A stretch of DNA of 64,000 nucleotides from WHSW01 sp963777775. Lineage in GTDB: Bacteria > Actinomycetota > Thermoleophilia > Solirubrobacterales > 70-9. Below are positions 21,239 to 29,288 of this stretch, piece by piece. Within the stretch, counting starts at the first letter, position 1. Each line of letters begins with the position of its first letter. Position numbers and translations under genes: made by a program. The notes beneath the pieces were generated by a model. That model saw only the letters and a program-made list of their open reading frames with translations, made no database searches and had not been told where the DNA came from. Where the stretch lies: NCBI GenBank assembly GCA_963777775.1, contig CAVZRL010000006.1, positions 1-64,000 of the forward strand, given 5' to 3'.

Positions 21239-21583
21239 CCGGGCGCGTTCCGCTCGGGCCCGTCGCTGAGCGCGAACCTGGTCGGATGGCAGTGAGGGAG
21301 GCTGTTTGCGGAGGTTCGGGCGCGGTGGTGAGCGCCCGGGCCGCACGCTTGGTGGATAACGCCACACGCATCGTCTCCGGCGGCGATGGATGTGGAGCTA
21401 GCGACGTAGGGCGTCGTCAACACCACTCCCATCGCCGAACGAGCGACGGTTGTGGAGTTATCCCTCCCCGATTTCAAGTAGGCGGGACCGCCGAGGCCGA
21501 CCACAGGCGCCGGCGCCAACCCCTCCCTCACCGCAACCCGACCTGGCCCGCGCCCCGACCCGGCTCGAGCGGAACGCACCCAG
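21239..21583 (+). repeat. MITE-like element A with about 62-bp imperfect terminal inverted repeats
   Basis: The left end (21239-21302: CGCGTTCCGCTCGGG ... GTCGGATGGCAGTGAGGGAGG) is the inverted, imperfect copy of the right end (21522-21583: CCTCCCTCACCGCAACCCGA ... GGCTCGAGCGGAACGC). The same two ends recur at 37929-37993 and 38221-38286, enclosing a different core. The outer tip reads CGAGCGGAACGC and the inner tip CCTCCCTCAC in both. The 220-base core here has no recognisable gene. It fills the space after the helicase stop. No target duplication is obvious. A non-autonomous mobile element is the simplest reading. Confidence 0.6.
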
Positions 21584-21607
21584 TCAGGGAGCAAGGCGAA
21601 GCATTCG

Positions 21608-21623
21608 CCCACCTATAGGTGGG
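21608..21623. terminator. Perfect 16-base palindrome between convergent genes
   Basis: CCCACCTATAGGTGGG is a perfect palindrome lying between the helicase gene (plus) and the hydrolase gene (minus). It could be a bidirectional terminator stem without a U tract, or a protein-binding site. The position between two gene ends favours the former. Confidence 0.4.
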
Positions 21624-21657
21624 TCAATCCTTCAACGGCGCCGAGACCGCGGAGCGG

Positions 21658-22323
21658 TCAGCCCGAGCGCGCGATTGCGCGGTCCATCGCCGCCGCGGGG
21701 TCCTCGACCACCTTGCCGTGGCCGGGTGCGAGCCGCTTCGGGTCGAGGGCGCGCAGCGCCCGGGCGCTTTCGAGCGCGGTTGGGCGGTGCCAGGTCGCCA
21801 TCCGGACGAGCGGGAAGAAAAATGGCGGCTTGAGCGGCGTCGCGACGCCGCCGAGGGTCGAGTAGGCGTCGCCGCAGTAGAGCGTGCCGTCGCGGGTGTC
21901 GAGGAAGGCGAGGTGGCCCGGGGTGTGGCCGGGCGCCGCGATTGCCTCCAGCGACCCGACCCTGTCGCCGGCCGTGATCACGGTCGTCGGCTTCGTCTCG
22001 GTGCCGGGATAGGAGCCGCGAAGCTTGTCCTCGGGCTCGCCGGGGTCGAGGCTCATGTCCTTTGCCAGCAGGCGTGCGTCGCGGGCGGAGATGATCACCT
22101 CGGCCTCGGGCAGCGCGGCGTGCAGCTCGTCGAGCGAGCCGACGTGGTCGCCGTGGGCGTGGGTGAGCAGGATGCGAACGATCGGCGCCCCCTGGGCCTC
22201 GGCGGCGGCGAGGATCTTCCGCTTCGAGCGCGGCAGCATCGTGTCGAGAACGGTCAGGCCGTCGTCCTCGGCGACGAGGTAGCAGTTGACGATGCCGTAG
22301 CGGGTGACCCGGGCGACGGCCAT
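21658..22323 (-). CDS. Metallo-beta-lactamase-fold hydrolase
   Basis: A 221-residue single-domain protein. The binuclear zinc motif THAHGDHVGS sits at residues 54-63, followed by the downstream ligands in AAPGHTPGHLAFLDTRDGTL (His), TLYCGDAYSTLGG (bridging Asp) and KRLAPGHGKVV (last His). All ligands of a glyoxalase II/quorum-lactonase-like site are present. The substrate is unknown. It lies eight bases downstream of the F420-type gene on the same strand, so the two are probably co-transcribed. Frame intact. Confidence 0.85.
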   Translation of the reverse strand: MAVARVTRYGIVNCYLVAEDDGLTVLDTMLPRSKRKILAAAEAQGAPIVRILLTHAHGDHVGSLDELHAALPEAEVIISARDARLLAKDMSLDPGEPEDKLRGSYPGTETKPTTVITAGDRVGSLEAIAAPGHTPGHLAFLDTRDGTLYCGDAYSTLGGVATPLKPPFFFPLVRMATWHRPTALESARALRALDPKRLAPGHGKVVEDPAAAMDRAIARSG

Positions 22324-22330
22324 CGAGCCG

Positions 22331-22801
22331 CTACGCGCTCGCCGGCGCGCGCGGCTCGAGGATCACGAGTGGGATCTCGCGCCCCTTGCTTCGTTCCTGG
22401 TACTCGTCATAGCCGGAGTAGGCGGCGGTCACCTTCGGCCACAGCCGCTCGCGCTCCTCGGGCGTCGCGACCCGGGCGTGGACCGGCCGGCGCTCGCTGC
22501 CGATCTGCGCCGTGGTGTCGGGGTTCGCGAGCAGGTTGTGGTACCAGGCGGGGTGCCTGGGGTAGCCGCCCTTCGAGGCGACGATGACGACGTCGTCGCC
22601 GTCGGGGATATAGAGCAGCGGCGCGGTGCGCTTGGTCCCGGACTTGGCGCCGACATGGTCGAGCAGCAGCATCGGCGCCCCGACCCCGGGGATCCGGTGG
22701 CCGATCAGCCCGCCCGTCGCCCGGTAGGCGAGCGCGTGCACGCCCATCAGCCGTCGCAGCACCGGCCAGCTTCGGTCCGCCAGGTCGAGGTAGCTGCTCA
22801 T
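22331..22801 (-). CDS. F420/deazaflavin-dependent nitroreductase-family protein
   Basis: A 156-residue split-barrel protein of the deazaflavin-dependent (DDN-like) group: APMLLLDHVGAKSGTKRTAP, LLYIPDGDDVVIVASKGGYP, RHPAWYHNLLANPDTTAQIG, and the C-terminal YDEYQERSKGREIPLVILEP. The KSGTKRTAPL and GG-P-HPAWYHNL-ANP signatures are diagnostic. In mycobacteria such proteins reduce quinones or nitro compounds with F420H2. The start at ATG 22801 is supported by alignment length; an upstream in-frame extension to 22867 is not family-like. It heads a two-gene unit with the metallo-hydrolase. Confidence 0.8.
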   Translation of the reverse strand: MSSYLDLADRSWPVLRRLMGVHALAYRATGGLIGHRIPGVGAPMLLLDHVGAKSGTKRTAPLLYIPDGDDVVIVASKGGYPRHPAWYHNLLANPDTTAQIGSERRPVHARVATPEERERLWPKVTAAYSGYDEYQERSKGREIPLVILEPRAPASA

Positions 22802-22845
22802 CGAACAGCAGCTTTGCAGGTTCGACTCCGTAGCCTTCGCGGCTC

Positions 22846-23295
22846 GTGAACCGCCGACCGCTCGCACTCGCCCCGCTTCTGATCGTGCTCGCGATCGCTC
22901 TCGCCGCCTGCGGCGAGCGCGACGAGCCCGCGATCACCGCCACGACCACGGCCGAGCCGCAGTTCGAGATCACCGGCGAGTGGGAGGGGCGGCTGACGCA
23001 GAAGGGCCTGAAGCCGTTCACGGTCCGGGCGACGATCGACTCGCTCGAGCGCTCGAAGCAGAACGTCGTCCGCTACGGCGCCCCGATCGCCTGCTCGGGC
23101 ACCTGGGACTACCTCGGCGCCTCGGCGACCGCCTACCGCTTCACCGAGCTGATCGACCGTGGCGAGGGCGGCAAATGCAAGGGCACGGGCACGGTTTCGC
23201 TGGTCCCGCTGACCGACGACAGGCTCGAATACGAGTTCAACGGCGGCGCCGTCACCAGCCGTGGCGTGCTCACCCGCCGTCAGGCACAGAACTAG
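22846..23295 (+). CDS. Small lipoprotein of unknown function
   Basis: A 149-residue exported lipoprotein. The signal peptide PLALAPLLIVLAIALAACGE ends in a lipobox LAAC with Cys at residue 22. The mature protein begins with a Thr/Glu-rich linker, then a small beta-rich domain: FEITGEWEGRLTQKGLKPFT, SLERSKQNVVRYGAPIACSG, TWDYLGASATAYRFTELIDR and GRGVLTRRQ-like ending. Two cysteines (IACSGTW and GKCKGTG) may form a disulfide. The GEWEGxLxQ ... CSGxWxY pattern resembles small lipocalin-like secreted domains. Start GTG 22846, divergent from the F420 gene. Confidence 0.65.
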   Translation: MNRRPLALAPLLIVLAIALAACGERDEPAITATTTAEPQFEITGEWEGRLTQKGLKPFTVRATIDSLERSKQNVVRYGAPIACSGTWDYLGASATAYRFTELIDRGEGGKCKGTGTVSLVPLTDDRLEYEFNGGAVTSRGVLTRRQAQN

Positions 23296-23318
23296 ATACA
23301 AACGTTACGAACTGACGT

Positions 23319-23462
23319 TCTTGATACCCTGTGTGGGTCGGGTTGCCTGGCTGGCGCCCGAGGAGTTCCGTACCACCGCGCGCCCCTGTCAGCGCTTGCG
23401 GGGTCTCAGGACCTCTCACACTTCCTCAAAGTCAAGCGCCTAACAAGGAGTCACGCACGCCC
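23319..23462 (+). promoter_or_regulatory. Leader of the zinc-ribbon gene, with the conserved 20-nt element
   Basis: Carries the same three blocks as the helicase leader: GATACCCT and GGTCGGGTT (about 23323-23345), the 20-mer TGGCGCCCGAGGAGTTCCGT at 23352-23371, and AACAAGGAGT (about 23442-23451) as ribosome site. Spacing between the 20-mer and the ATG is 91 bases. In this copy the 20-mer lies in frame with the gene, so a GTG at 23331 could give an N-terminal extension (VGLPGWRPRSSVPPRAP). That extension is unlikely because the ribosome site lies downstream. Confidence 0.6.
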
Positions 23463-23831
23463 ATGTCGACTGTCACCGCCACCACGACCCGTAACGACGC
23501 CCGCGGCTGGTGCTGCGATCGCTGCGAGGTCACGATCCGCTGGATGCCCGGCCACGAGCGCAAGGGCCCGCCGGCGGGCTGGAAGCGGCGCGGCGACAAG
23601 GCCCATTGCCTGCACTGCCGGCGCGCGCTGGCCGCCGAGGCGGCCAACGAGACCGCGCCCAGCGGCGCGACCCGCGAGGAGCGCGCCAAGCTGCGCGCCG
23701 CGGCACTGATCGAGTTCGAGATCCGGCGCGACCCGGACCGCCCCAACGGCGAGATCGCCAAGATCGTGCGCTGCTCGGTGCCCGCCGTGCTCAAGGCACG
23801 CCGGCGCCTCGACGGCTCAGAGAGTAAGTAA
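23463..23831 (+). CDS. Small zinc-ribbon protein with C-terminal helix-turn-helix-like domain
   Basis: A 122-residue protein not recognised as a named family. The N-terminal half has two Cys pairs: GWCCDRCEVTIRWMPG and KAHCLHCRRALAAEAA, spaced about 32 residues apart, forming a probable single zinc ribbon. A basic segment KRRGDK lies between. The C-terminal half is helical: EERAKLRAAALIEFEIRRDP, then NGEIAKIVRCSVPAVLKARR, in which NGEIAKIVRCSVPAVLKAR has the spacing of a helix-turn-helix (resembling phage-type or sigma region 4-like DNA binders). The ATG is set by AAGGAG 12 bases upstream. It shares leader elements with the DEAD-box helicase, hinting at co-regulation and a possible nucleic-acid role. 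Confidence 0.65.
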   Translation: MSTVTATTTRNDARGWCCDRCEVTIRWMPGHERKGPPAGWKRRGDKAHCLHCRRALAAEAANETAPSGATREERAKLRAAALIEFEIRRDPDRPNGEIAKIVRCSVPAVLKARRRLDGSESK

Positions 23832-23857
23832 GCGCTGGGCCGGTAGGCCCGAGAACT

Positions 23858-23917
23858 AGCGTCGGCCGGCGGGCCCGGAGTCTGCCGGCGGGCCCGGAGT
23901 CCGGGCAGGCCGACGCT
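23858..23917 (+). terminator. Long hairpin downstream of the zinc-ribbon gene
   Basis: AGCGTCGGCC (23858-23867) and GGCCGACGCT (23908-23917) are perfect 10-base inverted arms. The loop contains two copies of a GCCGGCGGGCCCGGAGTC unit (about 23865-23901), so the whole can fold into a branched GC-rich structure. No U tract follows, so it may be a transcription end or RNA-stabilising structure. Confidence 0.45.
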
Positions 23918-24088
23918 CCCCGCGAGCGCCGGCCGTAACGACCGGCGCGAGGAACGTGTCGGGGCAGCGCCCCTCGCGCGCGATCTTCCGCCCCGGGGCC
24001 CCGTCCCGTCAGATTCAGTACCCGCGAGGAGCATTCGCGAACCAGCGGGTCGCCTGCTACTGGGTCATCAGCGCCATGGATCGTCGAG

Positions 24089-24125
24089 GAGCAGGTTTGC
24101 CCCGTATATGGAGGCGAACCTGCTC
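24089..24125 (-). terminator. Hairpin downstream of glutamine synthetase
   Basis: GAGCAGGTTTG and CGAACCTGCTC are 11-base arms with one G-T pair and a 15-base loop. The stem lies 18 bases after the glnA stop (minus strand) in the space facing the zinc-ribbon gene, as expected for a terminator. The rest of 23918-24088 shows no gene. Confidence 0.45.
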
Positions 24126-24142
24126 TTCGTCGCCTCAGCGAC

Positions 24143-26288
24143 CTACCGCACGAAGAGGATCTCCGAGTATTTCGGTAGCGGCCAGTAGTCGTCGGCGACG
24201 ACCTTCTCGAGCTGGTCGGCGACCTCGCGGACCTTGCCCATCGCGGCGACCTGGCTGTCGCGGGCGAACTTCGCCAGCTCGAGCCCCTCGACGCCGTCGG
24301 GATAGACGTTCGCCGTCTCGAGCTCGCCGATCGCGGCGATCAGCTGCGCGGTCAGCGAGCTGGCCTCCTGGTTCACCCCCGACATCCCCGAGCTCGCGCA
24401 GAGCTCGAGGTGGCGCAGCGCGGCCGGCAGGATCATCGTCTTGGCGATGTCGTGCGCGGTCTCGGCCTCGATGTTTGCCTCGACGATGTACTGCTCGAGC
24501 CAGACCTCATAGCGCGATTCGAGCTCGCGCTCGGAGAGGACCTCGTACTTGCCGAACGCGGCCACGGTCGAGGCGGCGAGCACCTCGGGCAGCGCATCGG
24601 GGGTCGTGCGCAGGTTCTTGAGCCCGCGCTGCTCGGCCTCCGCATGCCAGGCCTCGTCGTAGTTGTCGCCGCCGAAGCAGATCTGCTTGTTGGCCGCGTA
24701 GGACTCCTTGACCACCTCGGCGACCGCCTCGGCGAGGTCGGTGCCAGCCGTCGAGCTTCGCCTCGAGCTTGTCGGTGAGCTCGTCGATCGCCTCGGCGAC
24801 GATCGTGTTCAGGACCGTGTTCGGGAACGCGAGCGAGTCGCTCGACCCGACGGCGCGGAACTCGAACTTGTTGCCCGTGAACGCGAACGGCGAGGTCCGG
24901 TTGCGATCGCCGCCGTGCATCGGCAGCGGCGGCAGCACCGGGGTCCCGAGGCCGAGGAACGAGCCCGGCGTGTGGGGGTCGCCCTCGCCGGACTCGATCG
25001 CCGCGAACACCTTGTCGAGCTCGGCGCCGAGGAAGATCGAGATGATCGCCGGCGGCGCCTCGTTCGCTCCCAGGCGGTGGTCCTGGCCGATGCTTGCGAC
25101 CGAGGCCCGCAGCAGGCCCTGGTGCTTGTTGACCGCCTGGATCACCGCGGCGCAGAAGAACAGGAAGCCGATGTTGTCGGCCGGGGTCTCGCCCGGGTCC
25201 ATCAGGTTCGACCCGGTGTCGGTGCCCATCGACCAGTTGTTGTGCTTGCCGGAGCCGTTGACGCCGGCGAACGGCTTCTCGTGCAGCAGGCAGACGAGGC
25301 CGTAGCGGCGGGCGACCGACTGCATGATCTGCATCGTCAGCTGCTGGTGATCGGAGCCGACGTTCGAGTTCTCGAACACGGGCGCGATCTCGTACTGGCC
25401 CGGCGCGACCTCGTTGTGGCGGGTCTTCACCGGCACCCCGAGCTTGCGCAGCTCGGTCTCGGTCTCGAGCATGCAGGCGAGCACGCGCTCGGGGATCGAG
25501 CCGAAGTAGTGGTCGTCGAGCTCGTGGCCCTTCGGCGGCTTGGCGCCGAACAGCGTCCGTCCCGTGGTCACCAGGTCGGGGCGCTCGAAGAAGTACTGCT
25601 CGTCGATCAGGAAGTACTCCTGCTCGGGCCCGACGGTGGTGAACACGCGCTTGGACTCCGAGTCGCCGAGCAACTTCAGCGCCCGGATCGCCGAGCTCGA
25701 GAGCGCATCCATCGAGCGCAGCAGCGGGATCTTGGCGTCGAGCGCCTCACCGGTCCAGGACGCGAACGCGGTCGGGATGCAGAGCAGCGCGCCGTTGGGG
25801 TTCTCGAGGATGAACGCGGGGCTGGTCGGGTCCCAGGCGGTGTAGCCGCGGGCCTCGAAGGTGGCGCGGACGCCGCCGGTCGGAAACGACGACGCGTCGG
25901 GCTCGCCCTGGATCAGCTCGGTGCCCGAGAACTCGGCGATCGCGTTCCCGGAGCCGTCGGGATCGAAGAAGGAATCGTGCTTTTCGGCGGTCAGCCCGGT
26001 GAGCGGCTGGAAGACGTGGGTGTAGTGGGTCGCGCCGCGCTCGAGCGCCCACTCCTTCATCGCCTCGGCGACCTCGTCGGCGAGCTCGGGGTCGAGCGCC
26101 TCGCCGTGCTCGAGCGTCGACTTGAGCTTGCCGTAGGTGTCCTTGGAGAGACGATCCTTCTGCACCGCGGCGGAGAAGACGTTGCGGCCGAACGGGTTGT
26201 TCTTCTCCTCGGTGAGGTCGACGGTTCCGAGCGCGTCGCCGTTGACGCTCCACTTCGCTGCGGTGACGTTCTGCTGACGGACTCTCAC
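24143..26288 (-). CDS. glnN: Glutamine synthetase type III (one frameshift)
   Basis: Makes glutamine from glutamate, ammonium and ATP. The large (about 715-residue) type III form is recognised by its N-terminal domain (NNPFGRNVFSAAVQKDRLSK and HYTHVFQPLTGLTAEKHDSF), the catalytic core PEQEYFLIDEQYFFERPDL, RHNEVAPGQYEIAPVFENSN, KPFAGVNGSGKHNNWSMGTD (ATP/glutamate loop) and GDRNRTSPFAFTGNKFEFRA. One indel near 24740 separates this from the C-terminal domain, which resumes at SYAANKQICFGGDNYDEAWH and ends DDYWPLPKYSEILFVR. The GTG start at 26288 has AGGAGG about 12 bases upstream. No glnB or glnE neighbour is seen. Confidence is high apart from the frameshift. Confidence 0.93.
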
Positions 26289-26332
26289 GATGCTCTGATT
26301 CCTCCTGATGACTGAAGTTGGCGGCGCGGAGA

Positions 26333-26814
26333 TTAGAGATTGGGGGCCCGAATTCCTTTATCCGCTCGTACAAAACCCCGCACGGAGCGGTTGTCCTGTC
26401 GGTACAGCCACCATGCGGCGACGAAAAAGCAGACCCCGCCGATCAGGGTCATCGAGTTCGCCAGCGAGGCGTCGAGCAGATCGCCGGTGTCGGGGACGAC
26501 GTAGGCCGCGATCGCCGCGAAGCCGAAGGCGATCGAGCCGACCAGGTCTTCAACGTCAGCACCTTCGCCGGCCCGGCGAGCGCCTCGCGGCGGTCGCCCG
26601 GCTGCGTCGAGTGCATCTGCTCGAAGGCGGCGCTGGTGAAGAAGATCGAGCCGACGAAGTAGGTGACCCCGACCGCGCCCGGCACGAGGTCGGAGAGGCC
26701 GGGGATCGAGGCGACCGCGAAGCAGGCGGAGCCGATCATGAACAGGACACCGATCCGGCGGCTGATCACCGCCGTGATCCGGGCGGTGAGCACCGCGGCG
26801 GTGGCCGCGCTCAC
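26333..26814 (-). CDS. YrhK-domain-like four-helix membrane protein (frameshifted)
   Basis: An integral membrane protein of about 160 residues. GTG 26814 starts VSAATAAVLTARITAVISRR, followed by helix 1 IGVLFMIGSACFAVASIPGL and helix 2 VGVTYFVGSIFFTSAAFEQM. An indel near 26545 moves the frame to helix 3 (AIAAYVVPDTGDLLDASLAN) and helix 4 (MTLIGGVCFFVAAWWLYRQD), ending at TAA 26333-26335. The IGxLFMIGSxxFAxxS and FFVGSxFFTxAA motifs are those of YrhK-like proteins. Function unknown. The start overlaps the stop of the upstream NAD-binding protein gene (GTGA), so it is translationally coupled to it. Confidence 0.65.
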
Positions 26815-27471
26815 GGAGCGGGCGGCGAGAGCAGCGAGGCGAGCGCGGCGGCGATCTCGGTCTCGCCGTTGATCAGGTCGAAGGCGAGCCCGGTGCTGCG
26901 TGGCTCGTCGAGCACCGCGACGAGGGTCGCGGCGACGTCGTCGCGGGTGACCTCGCCTGCCCTCGTCGAGCGGGGTGCCGACGCGGACCAGGCCCGTGCC
27001 AGGGTCGTCGGTGAGCCGCCCGGGGCGGACGATCGTGTAGTCGAGCCCGGAGGCGACGAGCGCCTCGTCGGCCTCGGTCTTGGCGTCGTAATAGGGCTTC
27101 ATCTCGGCCGAGATCGAGCCCGGGCGGCTGACGCCGATCGCGCTCACCATCACGTAGCGCCGGACCCCGGTCGCCTTGCAGGCGTCGATCAGCTTCGTTG
27201 CCCCACCGAGGTCGACCGTGCGCTTGCGCTCCGGCCCGCTCCCGGGCCCGGCGCCGGCGGCGAAGACGACCGCGTCGGAGCCCTCGACCTGCTCGGAAAT
27301 CTCGCCCACCGCCTCGATGTCGCAGATGACCGGCTGGGCTCCGGCGGCCTCGAGCTCGCCGGCCTGCTCGGGCTTGCGGATCATCCCGCGCGCCACGTCG
27401 CCGCGGGCGGCGAGCAGGCGGAGCAGCCGCAGGCCGATCTTCCCGCGGCCGCCGACGACGAGGACGTTCAT
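26811..27471 (-). CDS. NAD(P)-binding (atypical SDR, NmrA/YwnB-like) protein (frameshifted end)
   Basis: A Rossmann-fold protein of about 220 residues. MNVLVVGGRGKIGLRLLRLL carries the glycine-rich GGRGKIG nucleotide loop. Then come ARGMIRKPEQAGELEAAGAQ, SDAVVFAAGAGPGSGPERKR, VRRYVMVSAIGVSRPGSISA and YYDAKTEADEALVASGLDYT, with the Y-K pair of atypical SDRs. The frame is intact to about 26970. A shift near 26960 then leads to LINGETEIAAALASLL and TGA at 26811-26813. This family includes NAD(P)H-dependent reductases and redox sensors. It is coupled to the YrhK-like gene. Confidence 0.75.
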
Positions 27472-27556
27472 TGCCGCCGAGCCTAGCCGCTCGCCGACCG
27501 TCCCGGACTGCCCGCCCTGCGGGGTAACGCGGGACGCTCGGTGCGAAAGTGCGCGC

Positions 27557-27919
27557 TCAGCTCAGCTTCTGCTCGCGCTCGGCGGCCTGCTCGTCGTGGA
27601 AGGCGGCGGCCTTGCCGGCGGTCTGGGTGCGCCGCTCGAGCTCCGCCGCCTTTTCGGCGTGCTCCTCCGCCTGCGCCGCGTGCTCCTCGGCGCGAACGGC
27701 ATGCTCGGAGGCCTGGTCTCGGTGAGCATCGGCCTCGCGACCGGCTTCACGCGCACGCGAGATGTTCGCGTCGGCCTGCTCGCGATGTGCGGACGCTTCG
27801 CCCGAGAGGCGGTCGTGCTCGGCCTCGCGCTCGGCGGCGCGGCGTCGCACCAGGCTCGCGATGACCGCCACGACGATGATCGCGACGATGACGATGACGA
27901 TGCTCAATGCAGTTGACAT
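27557..27919 (-). CDS. Membrane-anchored coiled-coil protein
   Basis: A 120-residue protein with one N-terminal transmembrane helix (ALSIVIVIVAIIVVAVIASL) and then a long charged helix rich in Ala, Glu, Arg and His: RRRAAEREAEHDRLSGEASA, HREQADANISRAREAGREAD, AHAVRAEEHAAQAEEHAEKA. The heptad-like repeats RAEEHAAQAEEHAEKAAELE suggest a coiled coil. Start ATG 27919 is supported by GGGAGTGG five bases upstream. It follows the DUF4396 gene by 46 bases on the same strand and may be co-transcribed. No family name. Confidence 0.6.
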   Translation of the reverse strand: MSTALSIVIVIVAIIVVAVIASLVRRRAAEREAEHDRLSGEASAHREQADANISRAREAGREADAHRDQASEHAVRAEEHAAQAEEHAEKAAELERRTQTAGKAAAFHDEQAAEREQKLS

Positions 27920-27965
27920 GCCACTCCCTGTACCCCGATCGAAGGCCGTCAACCGGCCCGCCGTC

Positions 27966-28556
27966 TCAGCCGAGTGCTTCGGCGAGCAGGACGACGGTGC
28001 CGAAGATCGCGGCCGCGGCGGTCACCGCACCGACCAGCTTGATCGGCGGGCCGCCGTGGATGCCGGTCTCGTGCACTGCGCAGTGGCCCTTGCCGCGGGC
28101 GATCATCCAGCGGTTGATCGGCACGGTGAGCACGAAGGCGACGGCGAGCGCGAACGCGAGGCTGCCCCAGAAGAAGATCTCGCCGAGGCCCGCATCCATG
28201 GCGCCGGGAATGACCACGAGGATGACGTTGTCGACGACCTCCATCGTCGCGATCGAGATCGTGTCGGAGGCGAGCGCGATCGGGATCACCGCGGCGAGCG
28301 CGAGGCCGGCGCGAAGCAGCGGGATGCTGGTCAGCGTGTAGCCGAATAGGAAGGCGAGCGCGATCGCGAGCGCGATCGTGGCGCCGTTCGAGAACCCGGC
28401 CGCGGTCCCGATCGCGACCCCGGCGACCTCGCCGATCGCACAGCCGGTGAGGCAGTGCAGGGTGGCGCTGACAGCGACGCCGGTGAGCGCGGCGCCCTCG
28501 GACGGCATCTCGTGCTGGTGATCGCCGTGTCCGGCGTGGGTGGTGGTTGCCTCCAT
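27966..28556 (-). CDS. DUF4396 membrane protein with His-rich N-terminus, probable copper-linked
   Basis: A 196-residue, five- to six-helix membrane protein. The N-terminus MEATTTHAGHGDHQHEMPSE is a likely metal-binding tail (four His plus two Met within 20 residues). It is followed by the DUF4396 signature SATLHCLTGCAIGEVAGVAI, with Cys-x3-Cys in the first helix, then LFGYTLTSIPLLRAGLALAA and MEVVDNVILVVIPGAMDAGL, ending KGHCAVHETGIHGGPPIKLV, another Cys/His cluster. A CsoR-type operator lies 17 bases before the start. Cys, His and Met clusters plus this operator suggest copper handling (export or sensing). That is inference; the domain has no assigned biochemical role. Confidence 0.7.
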   Translation of the reverse strand: MEATTTHAGHGDHQHEMPSEGAALTGVAVSATLHCLTGCAIGEVAGVAIGTAAGFSNGATIALAIALAFLFGYTLTSIPLLRAGLALAAVIPIALASDTISIATMEVVDNVILVVIPGAMDAGLGEIFFWGSLAFALAVAFVLTVPINRWMIARGKGHCAVHETGIHGGPPIKLVGAVTAAAAIFGTVVLLAEALG

Positions 28557-28573
28557 GGCGACGACTTTACCAT

Positions 28574-28590
28574 ATACCCTTAGGGGGTAT
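28574..28590. promoter_or_regulatory. CsoR-type copper operator
   Basis: ATACCCTTAGGGGGTAT is a near-perfect pseudopalindrome matching the CsoR/RcnR-family operator layout TACCC-CT-A-GGGGGTA. It sits 17 bases upstream of the DUF4396 ATG, overlapping where its promoter should be (TATATGG lies on the minus strand inside it). No csoR gene is in the window. Confidence 0.65.
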
Positions 28591-28607
28591 CGGGTCGCGC
28601 GGGGCAG

Positions 28608-29288
28608 CTACTCGCGCAGCCTGGACTCGGCGACCTCGCGGCCGTCGCCGTCGAGCAGGCGGACCTCAGCGACCTCGCTGTAGGGAACCGGCGTCACGCC
28701 CCCGGCGCTGCCATCCTCACCGACGACCGTGAGCTCGCGCAGCGGCCGATGCCGGCCGTCGTCGGTGACCAGGTCGAGCTCGTAGACGCCGGCCGGGACG
28801 CCGTCGTAGACGACCGCGAGCACCCACGAGGAGCGACCCTGGTAGCCGTAGACGTAGCCGATCTTCTCGCCCCCGGGGGCCTCGAGCGGGGCCGCGTCGA
28901 AGTACTCGCCGTTGGCGACGGCGAGCGTCTCGCGGTAGGAATCGGCGAGGTCGCGATCATCGGCGAGTGCCGCCCAGATCGCAACTCCGGCCACGGTCGC
29001 GGCGGCGAGGGCGGCGAGCGCCGGGACCACCAGTCGCCGCGCGAGGGTCATGCGACGCGGTCGCGGCTCCATCGCCTCGGTGACCCGGTCCTCGAACCCG
29101 GCCGGCGGCTCGGCGGCCGGCGCGAGCAGGAGCAGCTCGTCGGCGAGCGTCGACAGTCGCTCGAGCTGCGCGCGGCACTCGGCGCAGCCGTCGAGATGAT
29201 CGAGCGCGCGCGCCCGCTCCTCGCCGTCGGCGATCCCGAGCGCGAGCTCGGCGGCAACCTCGCGCAGGCGCTCGCAATCGCCGCTCAT
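28608..29288 (-). CDS. Zinc-binding anti-sigma factor (RskA-like)
   Basis: A 226-residue single-pass membrane protein. The cytoplasmic N-terminus has the anti-sigma zinc motif in RALDHLDGCAECRAQLERLS (His-x3-Cys-x2-Cys). A transmembrane helix follows (VPALAALAAATVAGVAIWAA). The external part contains a small beta domain (GYVYGYQGRSSWVLAVVYDG, VYELDLVTDDGRHRPLRELT) of the RskA C-terminal type. It overlaps the sigma-factor stop by ATGA (29285-29288), so the pair is coupled. It holds the sigma factor inactive until cleaved or oxidised; the signal is not readable here. Confidence 0.85.
   Translation of the reverse strand: MSGDCERLREVAAELALGIADGEERARALDHLDGCAECRAQLERLSTLADELLLLAPAAEPPAGFEDRVTEAMEPRPRRMTLARRLVVPALAALAAATVAGVAIWAALADDRDLADSYRETLAVANGEYFDAAPLEAPGGEKIGYVYGYQGRSSWVLAVVYDGVPAGVYELDLVTDDGRHRPLRELTVVGEDGSAGGVTPVPYSEVAEVRLLDGDGREVAESRLRE

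Noticed and set aside
23865..23901. Two copies of an 18-base GCCGGCGGGCCCGGAGTC unit, considered as a CRISPR or tandem repeat array
   Set aside because: Only two adjacent copies with no spacers; it is the loop of a terminator-like hairpin. No CRISPR array or cas gene is seen anywhere in the window.
24708..26315. 535-codon plus-strand frame opposite glutamine synthetase
   Set aside because: Pure shadow of the minus-strand glnA codons; no domain pattern.
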